Origin: CAYUYH01 sp964449175
GTDB taxonomy: Bacteria; Planctomycetota; Phycisphaerae; SM23-33
Reading direction: 5' to 3'
DNA length: 24,518 nucleotides
Assembly (NCBI GenBank): GCA_964449175.1
Contig: CAYUYH010000006.1
Location: 1-24,518, forward strand
A program made the translations under genes and the position numbers. A model generated the notes under the pieces. The model was not told where the DNA came from. It saw nothing but the letters and a program-made list of their open reading frames with translations, and did no database searches. Position 1 is the first letter of the stretch. The number at the start of each line of letters is the position of its first letter. Below are positions 1 through 7,366 of this stretch, in pieces.

Positions 1-2678
1 GTGTTGGGAAGCTGATTGCCCGTGACGCCCTGGGCGTTCATGCTGGAGATCGGTCCGTCCACCGCGTCCCACCCGACGCCGAGGTCGAAGCTCGCGGCGT
101 ACTTGCCGGTCAGGTCCTGCATCTCGTCGAAGATGTCTTCCTCTTCCTCCAGCAGGTCGCCGACCAGGTCCTCCAGCTCGCTCGGCAGCTCGGCCTGCTC
201 GATGTTCCGCTGCTCGGAGGGGTCTTCCATCGACCACTGCTTGCGGTCCGGCTCGTCCGGCAGCCACTTCTCGATGTTGGCCGTCAGCGTCTTGGCGTTC
301 TCGATGCCGTTGTCCTCCATCGCGGTGGCGATTTCCACGGCCTGGGCGGTCAGCGCGTCGGCGGCCATCGTCACGTCGCAGCGGATCGAGATCAGCTCCG
401 ACAGCAGCACCGGGTTGGAGAAGTCCTGCTGGGCGAGCTTGGAGAAGTCGGCGAACGCCTCGTCGAGGAACTTCGCCCAGTCGTCCTGCGTGGCGATCAG
501 CTCGGCCAGGAGCTGCTCGTCGGCGGCGGTGAAGGCGTCCGCAGGCCTCTTGGCCAGGTCGCGCGCGGCGGCGACGGCCTTCAGCTCGGCGGCGGTGAAC
601 CGCTTCAGGTCATTGGCCAATTGCCGCAGCCTGTCCTGGACGTCGCTGGGCAGGTCGGCCCCCCGCGTGATCGGTGCCGGCGCCTCCGCGTTCAGCGACG
701 GCAGCACGGCGAGCAGCAGTTGCAGCTCGCGGATGATCCGGTCCTGCGTGACGGCCAGGTGGAGGCACGCCTGCTCACGCGCGTTCAGCGCGTCCAGAGC
801 GGCCAGCACCGTCGCCTGCTCGACGGCCAGCGGCGCCTCGTTGGCCGCCAGGGCGGCGACGGCCTGCCGCGCGGGGGTAAGCTCAGCGGTCCAGTCGAAC
901 CCGTCGGCCAACTCGACCAAGGCGGCACGGATCTTCCGCTGGCCGGCCGCTATGCGTTGCCCTTCAGCCGTCACCTCGCCGAGCGTCTCGTGGACAGTGG
1001 CGCAGAGGATCGCAGCCACGCGCTGCGTCTCCTGCATGCACAGGATGGCCAGCAGCCTCTCGCGAAGCCGCTGGGCGGTCTCGTCGCCGGTCGGCGGCGC
1101 GGCGTCGGAGACGACGATCCTGAACTCCGCCGAGCGTGCGGTCTGCGGGCCGCCGACGCCGGAGATGTTGCGGCTGTCGGTGGCCGTGGCGTGGTAGACC
1201 ACCACGTCGCCGTTTTCCAGGTCCGGATCGAGCACGAGCGCGTGTTCCAGCTCCACCCGCGCCTGGCCGGCGACGTAGAAGCCCTCAACCTGCCTGGGCG
1301 GCGAGCCGGCCGGCCCGGCAAGCAGCGCCGCCGAGCTGAGCGCGTAGTCGTCGCTCGCGGCGATTCGGACGGCCAGCGTCCCGCCCGGCGGGAGCTGCAC
1401 GTCGCGGGCAGGGGCGATCAAGCGCACCGTGGGCGGAGCATCGGGCGTAGCACGGATGCGGTAGTAATCGTCCGCGGCGGCATCCGCCCGCACCGGCAGC
1501 GAGGCCGAGTCGGGCAACTGCCGGATCGTCCGCCCCTGCCGGTCTTGCAGCACGATGCGGTAGGCGGAATCCGTCTCGACCGCAATCGTCGCCGTCAGGC
1601 CCCTGCCGTCGGGCGAGGGCGACATCCGCCTCACCTCGCCGTCGCGCAGCTCCAGGCTGGCCTGGCCGGGCGCGTGGCTGAGCGTCAGCATGACGGTGGC
1701 CCGGGTGGCGACAGGGGCCTCGATGTCGCCGGGCGAGTCGGAGACGGTCTTGGCGGGCAGGTGAGTGTAGGCGGGGTAGTCGTAGCGGATGGCGAACGCC
1801 TCGACGGCTGGCGCCTGGAGCACGGTGATGGTGTGCCAGGGTCGGTCGGTCGGCCAGCGGCTGCCGGCAGCGGCGACGGCATAGCGAGTGGTGCGGTCGA
1901 GGTTCGTCAGCGTCGCGCTGAACGCGCCGCGCGGGCCGGCGGCCATCGCGATCGGCTCGCGGCGCCCTTCGACGATCACTGCCGGCGAGATTTCCGCGGT
2001 TTGGCCGTCGGCAAGCGTCGCGGTGATCGTCACGTCCGCGCCGGCGAAGACGGTCACGTCGCCGGGCGTGAGTTCTGCCAGGGCGATGCCGTTGGCCGTC
2101 GGCACGTAGCCGCCCGGCTTGAGCACCGCGCCCAGGCCTCGCTGGAACGCAGCCGACTGCGCGACGGCGAAGGCCGCGACGATCACGGCCGCGACGCCCG
2201 CGGCCAGGGCCCACCGCCGCAGCGGCCGCAGCGAGACCGTCCGCGCCAGCTCGACGCGGCGCGACCGCAGCAGGCTCTCGCGGATGGCGAGAGAGACCAG
2301 CAGCGGGCTTGGCTGGTCTTCGTCGACGGCTAGGAGCAGCGCGTTGATGAGATCGTTGCGGACCTTGGGGTTGGCCTGCTCGATGAAGCGGGCCGTCTCA
2401 GCCGGCTGCCGGCTGGAGAGGACGGTCGCGGCCAGCGGGCACGCCAGCGATGCGGCCCACACGCCCACGCACGCGATCAGCAGGGCCCATCGCAGGTGAG
2501 TCGGCGGCTGACCCGGCCAATACCCAACGGCCAGGCCCACCAACAGCAGCGACGCCAGGATGAACGTCACGCCGGCCAGTGCCGCCGTCGCCGTGCGAAC
2601 CGCCAGCCGCCGCCGCTGCACGGCGTCCAGCCGATCCAGCAGCTCGTCCAGCCCGTGATATCGCCTCAGCGTCGTCAT
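1..2678 (-). CDS. Large membrane protein, DUF4175-like, 3' end cut by window
   Basis: This leftward reading frame is open from an ATG at 2678 to base 1 without a stop, giving at least 892 residues; the C-terminus lies outside the window. The first residues are MTTLRRYHGLDELLDRL. Three hydrophobic helices are visible at about residues 28-53, 63-87 and 155-175. A long extracytoplasmic-type region follows with beta-rich, Ig-like stretches (about 190-500), then an alpha-helical, Glu/Asp/Ala-rich part (about 540-890). The visible end carries GVTGNQLPN, which I associate with large planctomycetal membrane proteins annotated as DUF4175-like and often found near MoxR/DUF58/VWA clusters; that link is from memory. 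A weak GGGACGG precedes the start. Overlapping rightward frames here are shadows: the leftward frame alone gives hydrophobic helices and normal protein composition. Function unknown. Confidence 0.82.
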   Translation of the reverse strand, partial: MTTLRRYHGLDELLDRLDAVQRRRLAVRTATAALAGVTFILASLLLVGLAVGYWPGQPPTHLRWALLIACVGVWAASLACPLAATVLSSRQPAETARFIEQANPKVRNDLINALLLAVDEDQPSPLLVSLAIRESLLRSRRVELARTVSLRPLRRWALAAGVAAVIVAAFAVAQSAAFQRGLGAVLKPGGYVPTANGIALAELTPGDVTVFAGADVTITATLADGQTAEISPAVIVEGRREPIAMAAGPRGAFSATLTNLDRTTRYAVAAAGSRWPTDRPWHTITVLQAPAVEAFAIRYDYPAYTHLPAKTVSDSPGDIEAPVATRATVMLTLSHAPGQASLELRDGEVRRMSPSPDGRGLTATIAVETDSAYRIVLQDRQGRTIRQLPDSASLPVRADAAADDYYRIRATPDAPPTVRLIAPARDVQLPPGGTLAVRIAASDDYALSSAALLAGPAGSPPRQVEGFYVAGQARVELEHALVLDPDLENGDVVVYHATATDSRNISGVGGPQTARSAEFRIVVSDAAPPTGDETAQRLRERLLAILCMQETQRVAAILCATVHETLGEVTAEGQRIAAGQRKIRAALVELADGFDWTAELTPARQAVAALAANEAPLAVEQATVLAALDALNAREQACLHLAVTQDRIIRELQLLLAVLPSLNAEAPAPITRGADLPSDVQDRLRQLANDLKRFTAAELKAVAAARDLAKRPADAFTAADEQLLAELIATQDDWAKFLDEAFADFSKLAQQDFSNPVLLSELISIRCDVTMAADALTAQAVEIATAMEDNGIENAKTLTANIEKWLPDEPDRKQWSMEDPSEQRNIEQAELPSELEDLVGDLLEEEEDIFDEMQDLTGKYAASFDLGVGWDAVDGPISSMNAQGVTGNQLPN

Positions 2679-2699
2679 AGCTCGCCGTCCCGCGCGCCC

Positions 2700-2742
2700 A
2701 TTGTACCCCGTAGCAGGGATTATCCCATGGCCACCCGTGGCC
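2700..2742 (-). promoter_or_regulatory. Possible promoter and inverted repeats before the large membrane gene
   Basis: On the minus strand a TACAAT (2705-2700) matches the -10 box in five of six bases and would give a leader of about 15 bases before the ATG at 2678. No good -35 box lies at the right distance. Just upstream are two inverted repeats: GGGAT-T-ATCCC (2716-2726) and GGCCAC-CC-GTGGCC (2729-2742). They could be operator sites or a weak terminator for the phosphatase gene upstream, but there is no T-run. Low confidence. Confidence 0.25.
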
Positions 2743-2826
2743 GAGGCCGCCGGCGGTCATATGGCCAAACGCGGCGGGCGCGCGATTGTTACACCAGGCG
2801 CGGCGGGAGCGGGGAGGAGATGCGAG

Positions 2827-3450
2827 TCATTCGCTCCCGCGCGGGGAAGGAGAACTGGCAGGTTTGTCGATGGCGGCCAGCCACTGTGCCCTCTCGCGTT
2901 CCAAGCGAGAGAGAAACCGCCTGACTGTCGCGAGATCGTCATCGCCTTGGGGGCACCAGCCATGCTGGAGCATGTCCTTGGCCGCCTGCTGAACCGACCA
3001 GTCTTCCAGCACGACCCGATAGGCGGCCACCATCACGCCGGTCCTGCCGCGGCCAAGTTGGCAGTGCACCAGAACGGGCGGCGCGGCCGCGACGGCCTGG
3101 AGAAACCGGAGGACCTGCTCGTCACTTGGCAGCGTGGAGCTGACCGGCAACGAGACCAGTTCTGCCCCGATACTTGCGCAGGCTTGCTGCTCCTCCTGGA
3201 AGGCCGCGGCGTCCTCGCTTGGTGGACGCAGGTTGACGATGGTCTTGATCCCGTGGCGACCGAGGAAGCTCCACCGCCTCTCGCCCTTTGGCTGGGCGCT
3301 GCGGTAGAGGACGTCGCGCTTGACCGCCTGAAATCGCTTAGGCAGCGACAGCCTTTGCCAGACCGCGACCCCGGCCAGTGCCGCCCCCACGACCGCAGCC
3401 GCCGCGATCACGACAAGCCATCGGCGGGAGATTCTACCATCAGCCTTCAT
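2827..3450 (-). CDS. Membrane-anchored dual-specificity/tyrosine phosphatase
   Basis: A 207-residue protein. After a basic N-terminus (MKADGRISRRW) it has one hydrophobic segment (about 12-31), which may be an uncleaved signal-anchor placing the catalytic domain outside the cytoplasm. The domain starts with LYRSAQP and GIKTIVNLRP (about 49-76), typical of small DSP-like phosphatases. It carries the cysteine-phosphatase signature HCQLGRGRTG with nucleophile Cys130 and phosphate-binding Arg136. Such enzymes hydrolyse phosphotyrosine, phosphoserine/threonine or other phosphate esters; the substrate cannot be read from the sequence. The ATG at 3450 is chosen because GAGGTG lies seven bases upstream; a longer frame to 3516 has no such site and overlaps the gene before. 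Only 32 bases separate it from the citrate-synthase-like gene upstream, so the two are probably co-transcribed. Confidence 0.85.
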   Translation of the reverse strand: MKADGRISRRWLVVIAAAAVVGAALAGVAVWQRLSLPKRFQAVKRDVLYRSAQPKGERRWSFLGRHGIKTIVNLRPPSEDAAAFQEEQQACASIGAELVSLPVSSTLPSDEQVLRFLQAVAAAPPVLVHCQLGRGRTGVMVAAYRVVLEDWSVQQAAKDMLQHGWCPQGDDDLATVRRFLSRLERERAQWLAAIDKPASSPSPRGSE

Positions 3451-3482
3451 CGCAAAACACCTCGCTGTTCGGCCCGGCCCGG

Positions 3483-4808
3483 TCAGGGCTGCTGTCCGAA
3501 GGCCTCTCTGTACCATTCGTGCATCTCGTCGTCGCTGATGGCGGTGGTTCGCCCTGCTTCATACTCCGCCTCGACCTTCTTGCGGATGGCCAGCAGCCGC
3601 TGGTCGTCCTTCGGCACGTCCAGTCCGTAGTTGCCCTGGATCCAGTGCTTGATGCCGGCGGCGCCGCTCTTGTCGGTGATGGCGACCATAGCCGGACGGT
3701 TCAGCAGCTTCTGCGTGTCGAAGCAACTGTAGATCTCCTCGCTCTTGAGCAGCCCGTCGGCGTGGATGCCGGCGCGGGTGGTGTTGAAGTCGCGTCCGAC
3801 CAGCGGGAAGTTGGTCGGCACGTGGTGGCCGAGGTTGCGGCGGTAATACTCGGCGATCTCGGTGATGACGGCGTAGTTGACGCGGTCGTCCTGCCCGCGG
3901 AGCTGGGCGGCCTCGACGACCATGCCCTCGATCGGCGTGTTGCCCGTCCGCTCGCCGATGCCCAGCAGGCTGCCGTTGCAGGCGGCGCAGCCGAACAGCC
4001 AGGCGGTGGCTGGGTTGATCAGCACCTTGTGGAAGTCGTTGTGCCCGTGCCACTCCAGCAGCTCGCCGGGCACGCCGGCCTCGTTTATCATCCCGGCGAC
4101 CAGCCGCGGGACGGATCGCGGCAGGCGCGCCTCCGGCCAGGGCACACCGAACGCCAGCGTGTCGCACAGGCGGATCTTTACGTCCAGGCCGTATTCCTCC
4201 CGCAGCTTCATCAGCTCGATCGCGAACGGCACGACGAAGCCGTAGAAGTCCGCCCGCGTGATGTCCTCGAAGTGGCATCGCGGGATGATCCCGCTGTCCA
4301 GTGCCGCGCGGGCGATATCAAGGTATATGTCCAGCGCCTGGCGGCGCGTCTTCTTGAGCTTCAGGAATATGTGATAGTCGCTACAACTAGTCAGTATGCC
4401 CGTCTCGGCCAGGCCCATGTCCTTGACCAGCTTGAAGTCCTCCTTGCGGGCCATGATCCAGCCGGTGACCTTGGGAAACTCCAAGCCCAGCTCGCGGCAT
4501 TCGTCCACGGCCTGGCGGTCCTTCTTGGAATACAGGAAGAACTCGCTGCAGCGGATCAGTCCGCTGCCGCCGTCCAGCCGGCTCAGCAGCGTGAACAGAT
4601 CGACGATCTGCTGGACGGTGTACGGCGGGCGCGACTGCTGGCCGTCGCGGAAGGTCGTGTCGGTGATCCAGACGTCCTCAGCCGGGTCCACGGGCACCGT
4701 CTGCGAGTCGAACAGCACTCGCGGCAGTTGGCTGTAGGGGAACATCTCCCGGAACAGGACCGGCTCGGGCACGTCCTGCAACTCGTATTGTGATTTCGAC
4801 TGGCTCAA
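3483..4808 (-). CDS. Re-citrate synthase-like enzyme (HMGL/isopropylmalate synthase family)
   Basis: A 441-residue acyl-CoA-condensing enzyme of the LeuA/NifV/HMGL TIM-barrel family. It has the N-terminal motif DTTFRDGQQSRPPYT (50-64), the metal-binding HGHND (254-258) and GIGERTGN (283-290). The usual leucine-binding regulatory domain of isopropylmalate synthase is absent. GQQSRPPYT in place of the common GEQ, together with the conserved HFEDITRADFYGFVVPF block (179-195), resembles the Re-citrate synthase described from Clostridium kluyveri, which makes citrate from acetyl-CoA and oxaloacetate with the stereochemistry opposite to GltA. I therefore favour Re-citrate synthase over homocitrate or isopropylmalate synthase, but this is family inference. 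The start is TTG at 4808, with AAGGA seven bases upstream and an in-frame TGA a little further up, so no longer start is available. A good promoter lies at 4905-4933. Confidence 0.85.
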   Translation of the reverse strand: MSQSKSQYELQDVPEPVLFREMFPYSQLPRVLFDSQTVPVDPAEDVWITDTTFRDGQQSRPPYTVQQIVDLFTLLSRLDGGSGLIRCSEFFLYSKKDRQAVDECRELGLEFPKVTGWIMARKEDFKLVKDMGLAETGILTSCSDYHIFLKLKKTRRQALDIYLDIARAALDSGIIPRCHFEDITRADFYGFVVPFAIELMKLREEYGLDVKIRLCDTLAFGVPWPEARLPRSVPRLVAGMINEAGVPGELLEWHGHNDFHKVLINPATAWLFGCAACNGSLLGIGERTGNTPIEGMVVEAAQLRGQDDRVNYAVITEIAEYYRRNLGHHVPTNFPLVGRDFNTTRAGIHADGLLKSEEIYSCFDTQKLLNRPAMVAITDKSGAAGIKHWIQGNYGLDVPKDDQRLLAIRKKVEAEYEAGRTTAISDDEMHEWYREAFGQQP

Positions 4809-4904
4809 TGATCTGTCCTTGCTCGCCCCTGGTGGCGCAACACCGCCTCAAGCCGCGGGGAGGCGCCTCATAACACCGCGTCACTCGGGCACTTGAGCGA
4901 TGCA

Positions 4905-4933
4905 ATTCTACCGGGCGGCGGGTCGTTTTCCAA
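4905..4933 (-). promoter_or_regulatory. Sigma-70-like promoter for the Re-citrate synthase-like gene
   Basis: Minus-strand TTGGAA (4933-4928) and TAGAAT (4910-4905) are separated by exactly 17 bases, matching the -35 and -10 boxes in four and five of six positions. Transcription would start near 4898 and leave about 90 bases of leader before the TTG start at 4808. The site lies in the 159-base spacer after truD, so the downstream gene pair can be expressed independently of truD. Confidence 0.55.
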
Positions 4934-4967
4934 GTCATTTCGCGCCGGGCGGCCATGCGGGCAGGTG

Positions 4968-6197
4968 TTAGGGCACGTTGTCGTCGGCCTTGGTGATCTC
5001 CCGCAGGACGACGGTGGCGTAGGCCCCGGACGGCGCGGTGAACGCAAGCTCGATGTACTCGCCGTGCTCGTCGGCGCCGGCGGAGATGGCGGCATCGGGG
5101 ATGGCGAAGCGCAGCGCGCGGCGCCCGCCCTTGACCTTCAGCTTGCCGACGCGGCGGAAGTCGTCACAGGATGCGCCGGCCTCGGCCAGAACGTCGCGCT
5201 CGATCTGCCCCATCGGCCCCTCGGCCAGCCGGCCACGATAGCCGACGATCGGGCCGGTCGGGCTGATCTCGAATCTCTCCGCCCGCGGCTGCTCGACGGC
5301 CGCGTCGGCAACGGAGAACACCCCGCCGCTGTCAGCCTTGACGGCCAGGTCACCGTCCCAGACGCTGTCGATGCTGTCCAGGCGGCGGGCGAGGACGTTG
5401 TTGAAGATGCGGCTCTGGAAGGCGGAGACGAACAGTCGTCTCATCCGCTTGTCGACCGCGGCGACGGCTGGGCCGGGCCTGCCGCCGCGCTTGTAGGCCG
5501 ACAGGGCCCGCCGCTCGTTGCCGTAGTGCCTCGGCCAGCATTGCAGCGCGCGGGGGAGGAAGCCGGCGTCGAACGCGTCGCGGGCGGCTCGGCAGTCCGG
5601 CGGATCCGCCTCCCGCGACCGGCCGAGGTAGATGGCGATGAACTCAGCCAGATTGCCGCGGACCAGGGCAGCGCCCAGTGCGTCGGTGTCGCCGCGGGCG
5701 CCGAATCGCTGCGGGCCGAAGTAGTTCGCCGCGCCGCGCCGACGCAGTACGTCGAGGACCGCGGTCGCCGCGGGCAGTTGGGCCGCCCCCACGCCGCGGA
5801 TGCGCACCGTGAACCGGTTGCCCGCGAGGTGCCCGGGGCGGAGCTTGTTGCCGTGGCGGCTGACCCACTCCACGTGCATCTGCGAGTCGCGGTAGGCCGC
5901 GAGCCGGTCGGCGTCGGCGTGCTCCAGGCTGAGCGTCTGGGCGGTGACGGCCTGGGCGTCCTTCAGCCCGGCCAGGCCGATGTCGCCGGGGCGGACGCCC
6001 ATGTACCGCCCGATCCGCTCGACGGCCGCCGGCGTGGGGATGCCCGCCTTGACGACGCGGAAGTAGACGTGGTTGCCCTCGCCGCACGGCTCGTACAGCG
6101 GCAGCTCCTCGACGCGGAAGTCGTCCAGCCGCTGGCGGATCCGCCCGCCGACGCCCGGCAGATCAGCCGTCAGGTATGGCATCGCGGCGGCGGTCAT
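4968..6197 (-). CDS. truD: tRNA pseudouridine(13) synthase TruD
   Basis: A 409-residue TruD-family enzyme, which isomerises U13 of certain tRNAs (tRNA-Glu in E. coli) to pseudouridine. The N-terminal region has DDFRVEELPLYEPCGEGNH (25-43). The catalytic motif GLKDAQAVTAQ puts the active-site aspartate at residue 80, the same number as in E. coli TruD. NRFTVRIRG and ANYFGPQRFG follow, with the TRUD-specific insertion and the second catalytic half with FVSAFQSRIFNN after that. The ATG at 6197 overlaps the stop of the adenosyltransferase gene as ATGA, a classic coupled start. A longer frame from an ATG at 6224 has no better ribosome site. It probably forms one transcript with the cobalamin adenosyltransferase gene, although the two functions are unrelated. 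Confidence 0.95.
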   Translation of the reverse strand: MTAAAMPYLTADLPGVGGRIRQRLDDFRVEELPLYEPCGEGNHVYFRVVKAGIPTPAAVERIGRYMGVRPGDIGLAGLKDAQAVTAQTLSLEHADADRLAAYRDSQMHVEWVSRHGNKLRPGHLAGNRFTVRIRGVGAAQLPAATAVLDVLRRRGAANYFGPQRFGARGDTDALGAALVRGNLAEFIAIYLGRSREADPPDCRAARDAFDAGFLPRALQCWPRHYGNERRALSAYKRGGRPGPAVAAVDKRMRRLFVSAFQSRIFNNVLARRLDSIDSVWDGDLAVKADSGGVFSVADAAVEQPRAERFEISPTGPIVGYRGRLAEGPMGQIERDVLAEAGASCDDFRRVGKLKVKGGRRALRFAIPDAAISAGADEHGEYIELAFTAPSGAYATVVLREITKADDNVP

Positions 6198-6748
6198 GTC
6201 GGCCGGGGCGCCTGGCCGCCCCATGTCTGCTCATCACAGCCGGCGTTGCGGTTGGCCAGGCGCGCGAGGACGAACAGCAGGTCGCTGAGGCGATTGATGT
6301 AGGCCAGGGCGGTTTCCGGCACGGCCTGGCCTGACGCAGCCAGCGCGACGATCGCCCGCTCAGCCCGCCGGCAGACGCCGCGAGCGACGTGCAGGCGGCA
6401 GGCGAGCTCGCAGCCGCCGGGCAAGACCAGCTTGTCCAGCGGCGGAAGCTTGGACTGCGCCTCGTCGATCCGCCTTTCGACGGCTCCCACGCAGGACGCC
6501 TCCAGCGTCGTGGCGGCGACCTTGGCCAGCATCGCCGACAGCTCGCACAGATCGCCCTGTATCGGCTGAATCGCCCCGGCCACCGCGTCGTCCGCTCCGG
6601 CCGCCGCTGCCGCCAGACACAGGCCGATCTCCGCGTTCAGCTCGTCCAGCTCGCCCACGGCCGCGATCTGCGGGTGGGTCTTGTCGATGCGGTTGCCGGC
6701 GCCGTTCTCGGTCCGCCCGCCGTCTCCGCTTCTGCTGTAGATGGCCAT
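6194..6748 (-). CDS. pduO: ATP:cob(I)alamin adenosyltransferase, PduO type
   Basis: A 184-residue enzyme that transfers the adenosyl group of ATP to cob(I)alamin, making coenzyme B12. The ATP-binding start reads MAIYSRSGDGGRT, close to the family pattern Y(T/S)(R/K)xGDxGxT. ELDELNAEIG, the basic helix RRAERAIVAL and the closing YINRLSDLLFVLARLANR are the other PduO-type signatures. The ATG at 6748 is chosen because it begins exactly at the family N-terminus, with GAGG eight bases upstream; extending to 7117 would run through the divergent TPR gene and gives nonsense sequence. It is the first gene of a unit with truD (four-base overlap). It diverges from the TPR gene across a 78-base spacer. 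A cell with B12-dependent enzymes is implied; the B12-binding-like radical SAM protein in this window would use cobalamin but not necessarily the adenosyl form. Confidence 0.93.
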   Translation of the reverse strand: MAIYSRSGDGGRTENGAGNRIDKTHPQIAAVGELDELNAEIGLCLAAAAAGADDAVAGAIQPIQGDLCELSAMLAKVAATTLEASCVGAVERRIDEAQSKLPPLDKLVLPGGCELACRLHVARGVCRRAERAIVALAASGQAVPETALAYINRLSDLLFVLARLANRNAGCDEQTWGGQAPRPT

Positions 6749-6765
6749 GATGGTTGCCTCGCCAT

Positions 6766-6794
6766 TTGCCCGTTGCGGGCCACATATATACAAT
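6766..6794 (+). promoter_or_regulatory. Sigma-70-like promoter for the TPR protein gene
   Basis: TTGCCC (6766-6771) and TACAAT (6789-6794) are separated by 17 bases, matching -35 and -10 in four and five of six positions. The start point would be near 6801, leaving a leader of about 26 bases that contains the AAGGAG ribosome site at 6816-6821. The site sits in the divergent spacer between this gene and the adenosyltransferase gene. Confidence 0.55.
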
Positions 6795-6826
6795 AGATGC
6801 GCCCGCCCCGGCGGCAAGGAGTTTCC

Positions 6827-7150
6827 ATGTCCGACCGAATCCAGGCCATCCGCAAGCTGCTCGCCAAGGACCCCTCGGACGTGTTCCTGCACTACAGTCT
6901 GGCGATGGAGTTGGCCGGGCGGAAGGACTTCGCCCAGGCCGTCGAGTCGCTGCGACAGTGCATCGCGCTGGACGCGGAGTACCTGCCGGCGTACGTGGAG
7001 GCCGGCAAGTGCCTGCGTTCGGCGGGGGACTTGGCGGGGGCAAGGGAGATCTTCAATAATGGGCTGGCGCTGGCGACGGACAAGGGCGAAACGCACACGG
7101 CCACCTACATCCGCCAACAGATGGAAGGCCTGCCGGCGACAGGGGAATGA
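6827..7150 (+). CDS. Small tetratricopeptide-repeat protein
   Basis: A soluble 107-residue protein beginning MSDRIQAIRKLLAKDPSDV. Two TPR units are visible, at about residues 19-52 (FLHYSLAMELAGRKDFAQA...) and 53-86 (YLPAYVEAGKCLRSAGDLAGA...), with the alternating small and aromatic residues of the repeat. There is no signal peptide or membrane segment. The start is fixed by AAGGAG five bases before the ATG; a frame ten codons longer has no ribosome site. Such short TPR proteins are protein-binding adaptors, and the partner cannot be deduced. The gene stands alone between a divergent promoter region and the gyrB spacer. Confidence 0.85.
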   Translation: MSDRIQAIRKLLAKDPSDVFLHYSLAMELAGRKDFAQAVESLRQCIALDAEYLPAYVEAGKCLRSAGDLAGAREIFNNGLALATDKGETHTATYIRQQMEGLPATGE

Positions 7151-7262
7151 GGCCGCTTCGGCCCGTCCGTGGGGCTGCTGTTAGACCTTGGCTCAGCGGG
7201 CGTTATGAGGCTACCTGGGGGCTGCATTTGCGGCTATTTTCCTGGCGTTCTGCGCGCGCAAC

Positions 7263-7271
7263 TGGGATAAT
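7263..7271 (+). promoter_or_regulatory. Possible extended -10 promoter for gyrB
   Basis: In the 216-base spacer before gyrB the sequence TGGGATAAT has a TGn extension followed by GATAAT (five of six). No convincing -35 box lies 16-18 bases upstream, which an extended -10 promoter may not need. The leader would be about 90 bases. A short GGCCG-CTT-CGGCC hairpin at 7151-7163, directly after the TPR stop, lacks a T-run. I see nothing else in this spacer. Confidence 0.3.
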
Positions 7272-7366
7272 TGTATGGTCGGTTTTCGGTCAGTTCTTTG
7301 CGGTCTTCGAGCTCCGGAGTGAACTGCCGCGCGCATTACCTTTGCAGCGATAGGAGATGAGTCTAG

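Noticed and set aside
16..2333. Long rightward reading frames over the left edge
   Set aside because: They are antisense shadows of the leftward membrane protein: low-complexity Ser/Arg- or Gly/Arg-rich translations, while the leftward frame gives three membrane helices and a normal protein.
3378..6302. Rightward frames of about 470 residues opposite the Re-citrate synthase-like gene and truD
   Set aside because: Both mirror strongly conserved leftward genes and have no recognisable domain; high GC content keeps the antisense frame open.
6749..7117. A longer adenosyltransferase with 123 extra N-terminal residues
   Set aside because: The extension is the antisense of the TPR gene and its promoter; family similarity begins at MAIYSRSGD with a suitable ribosome site.
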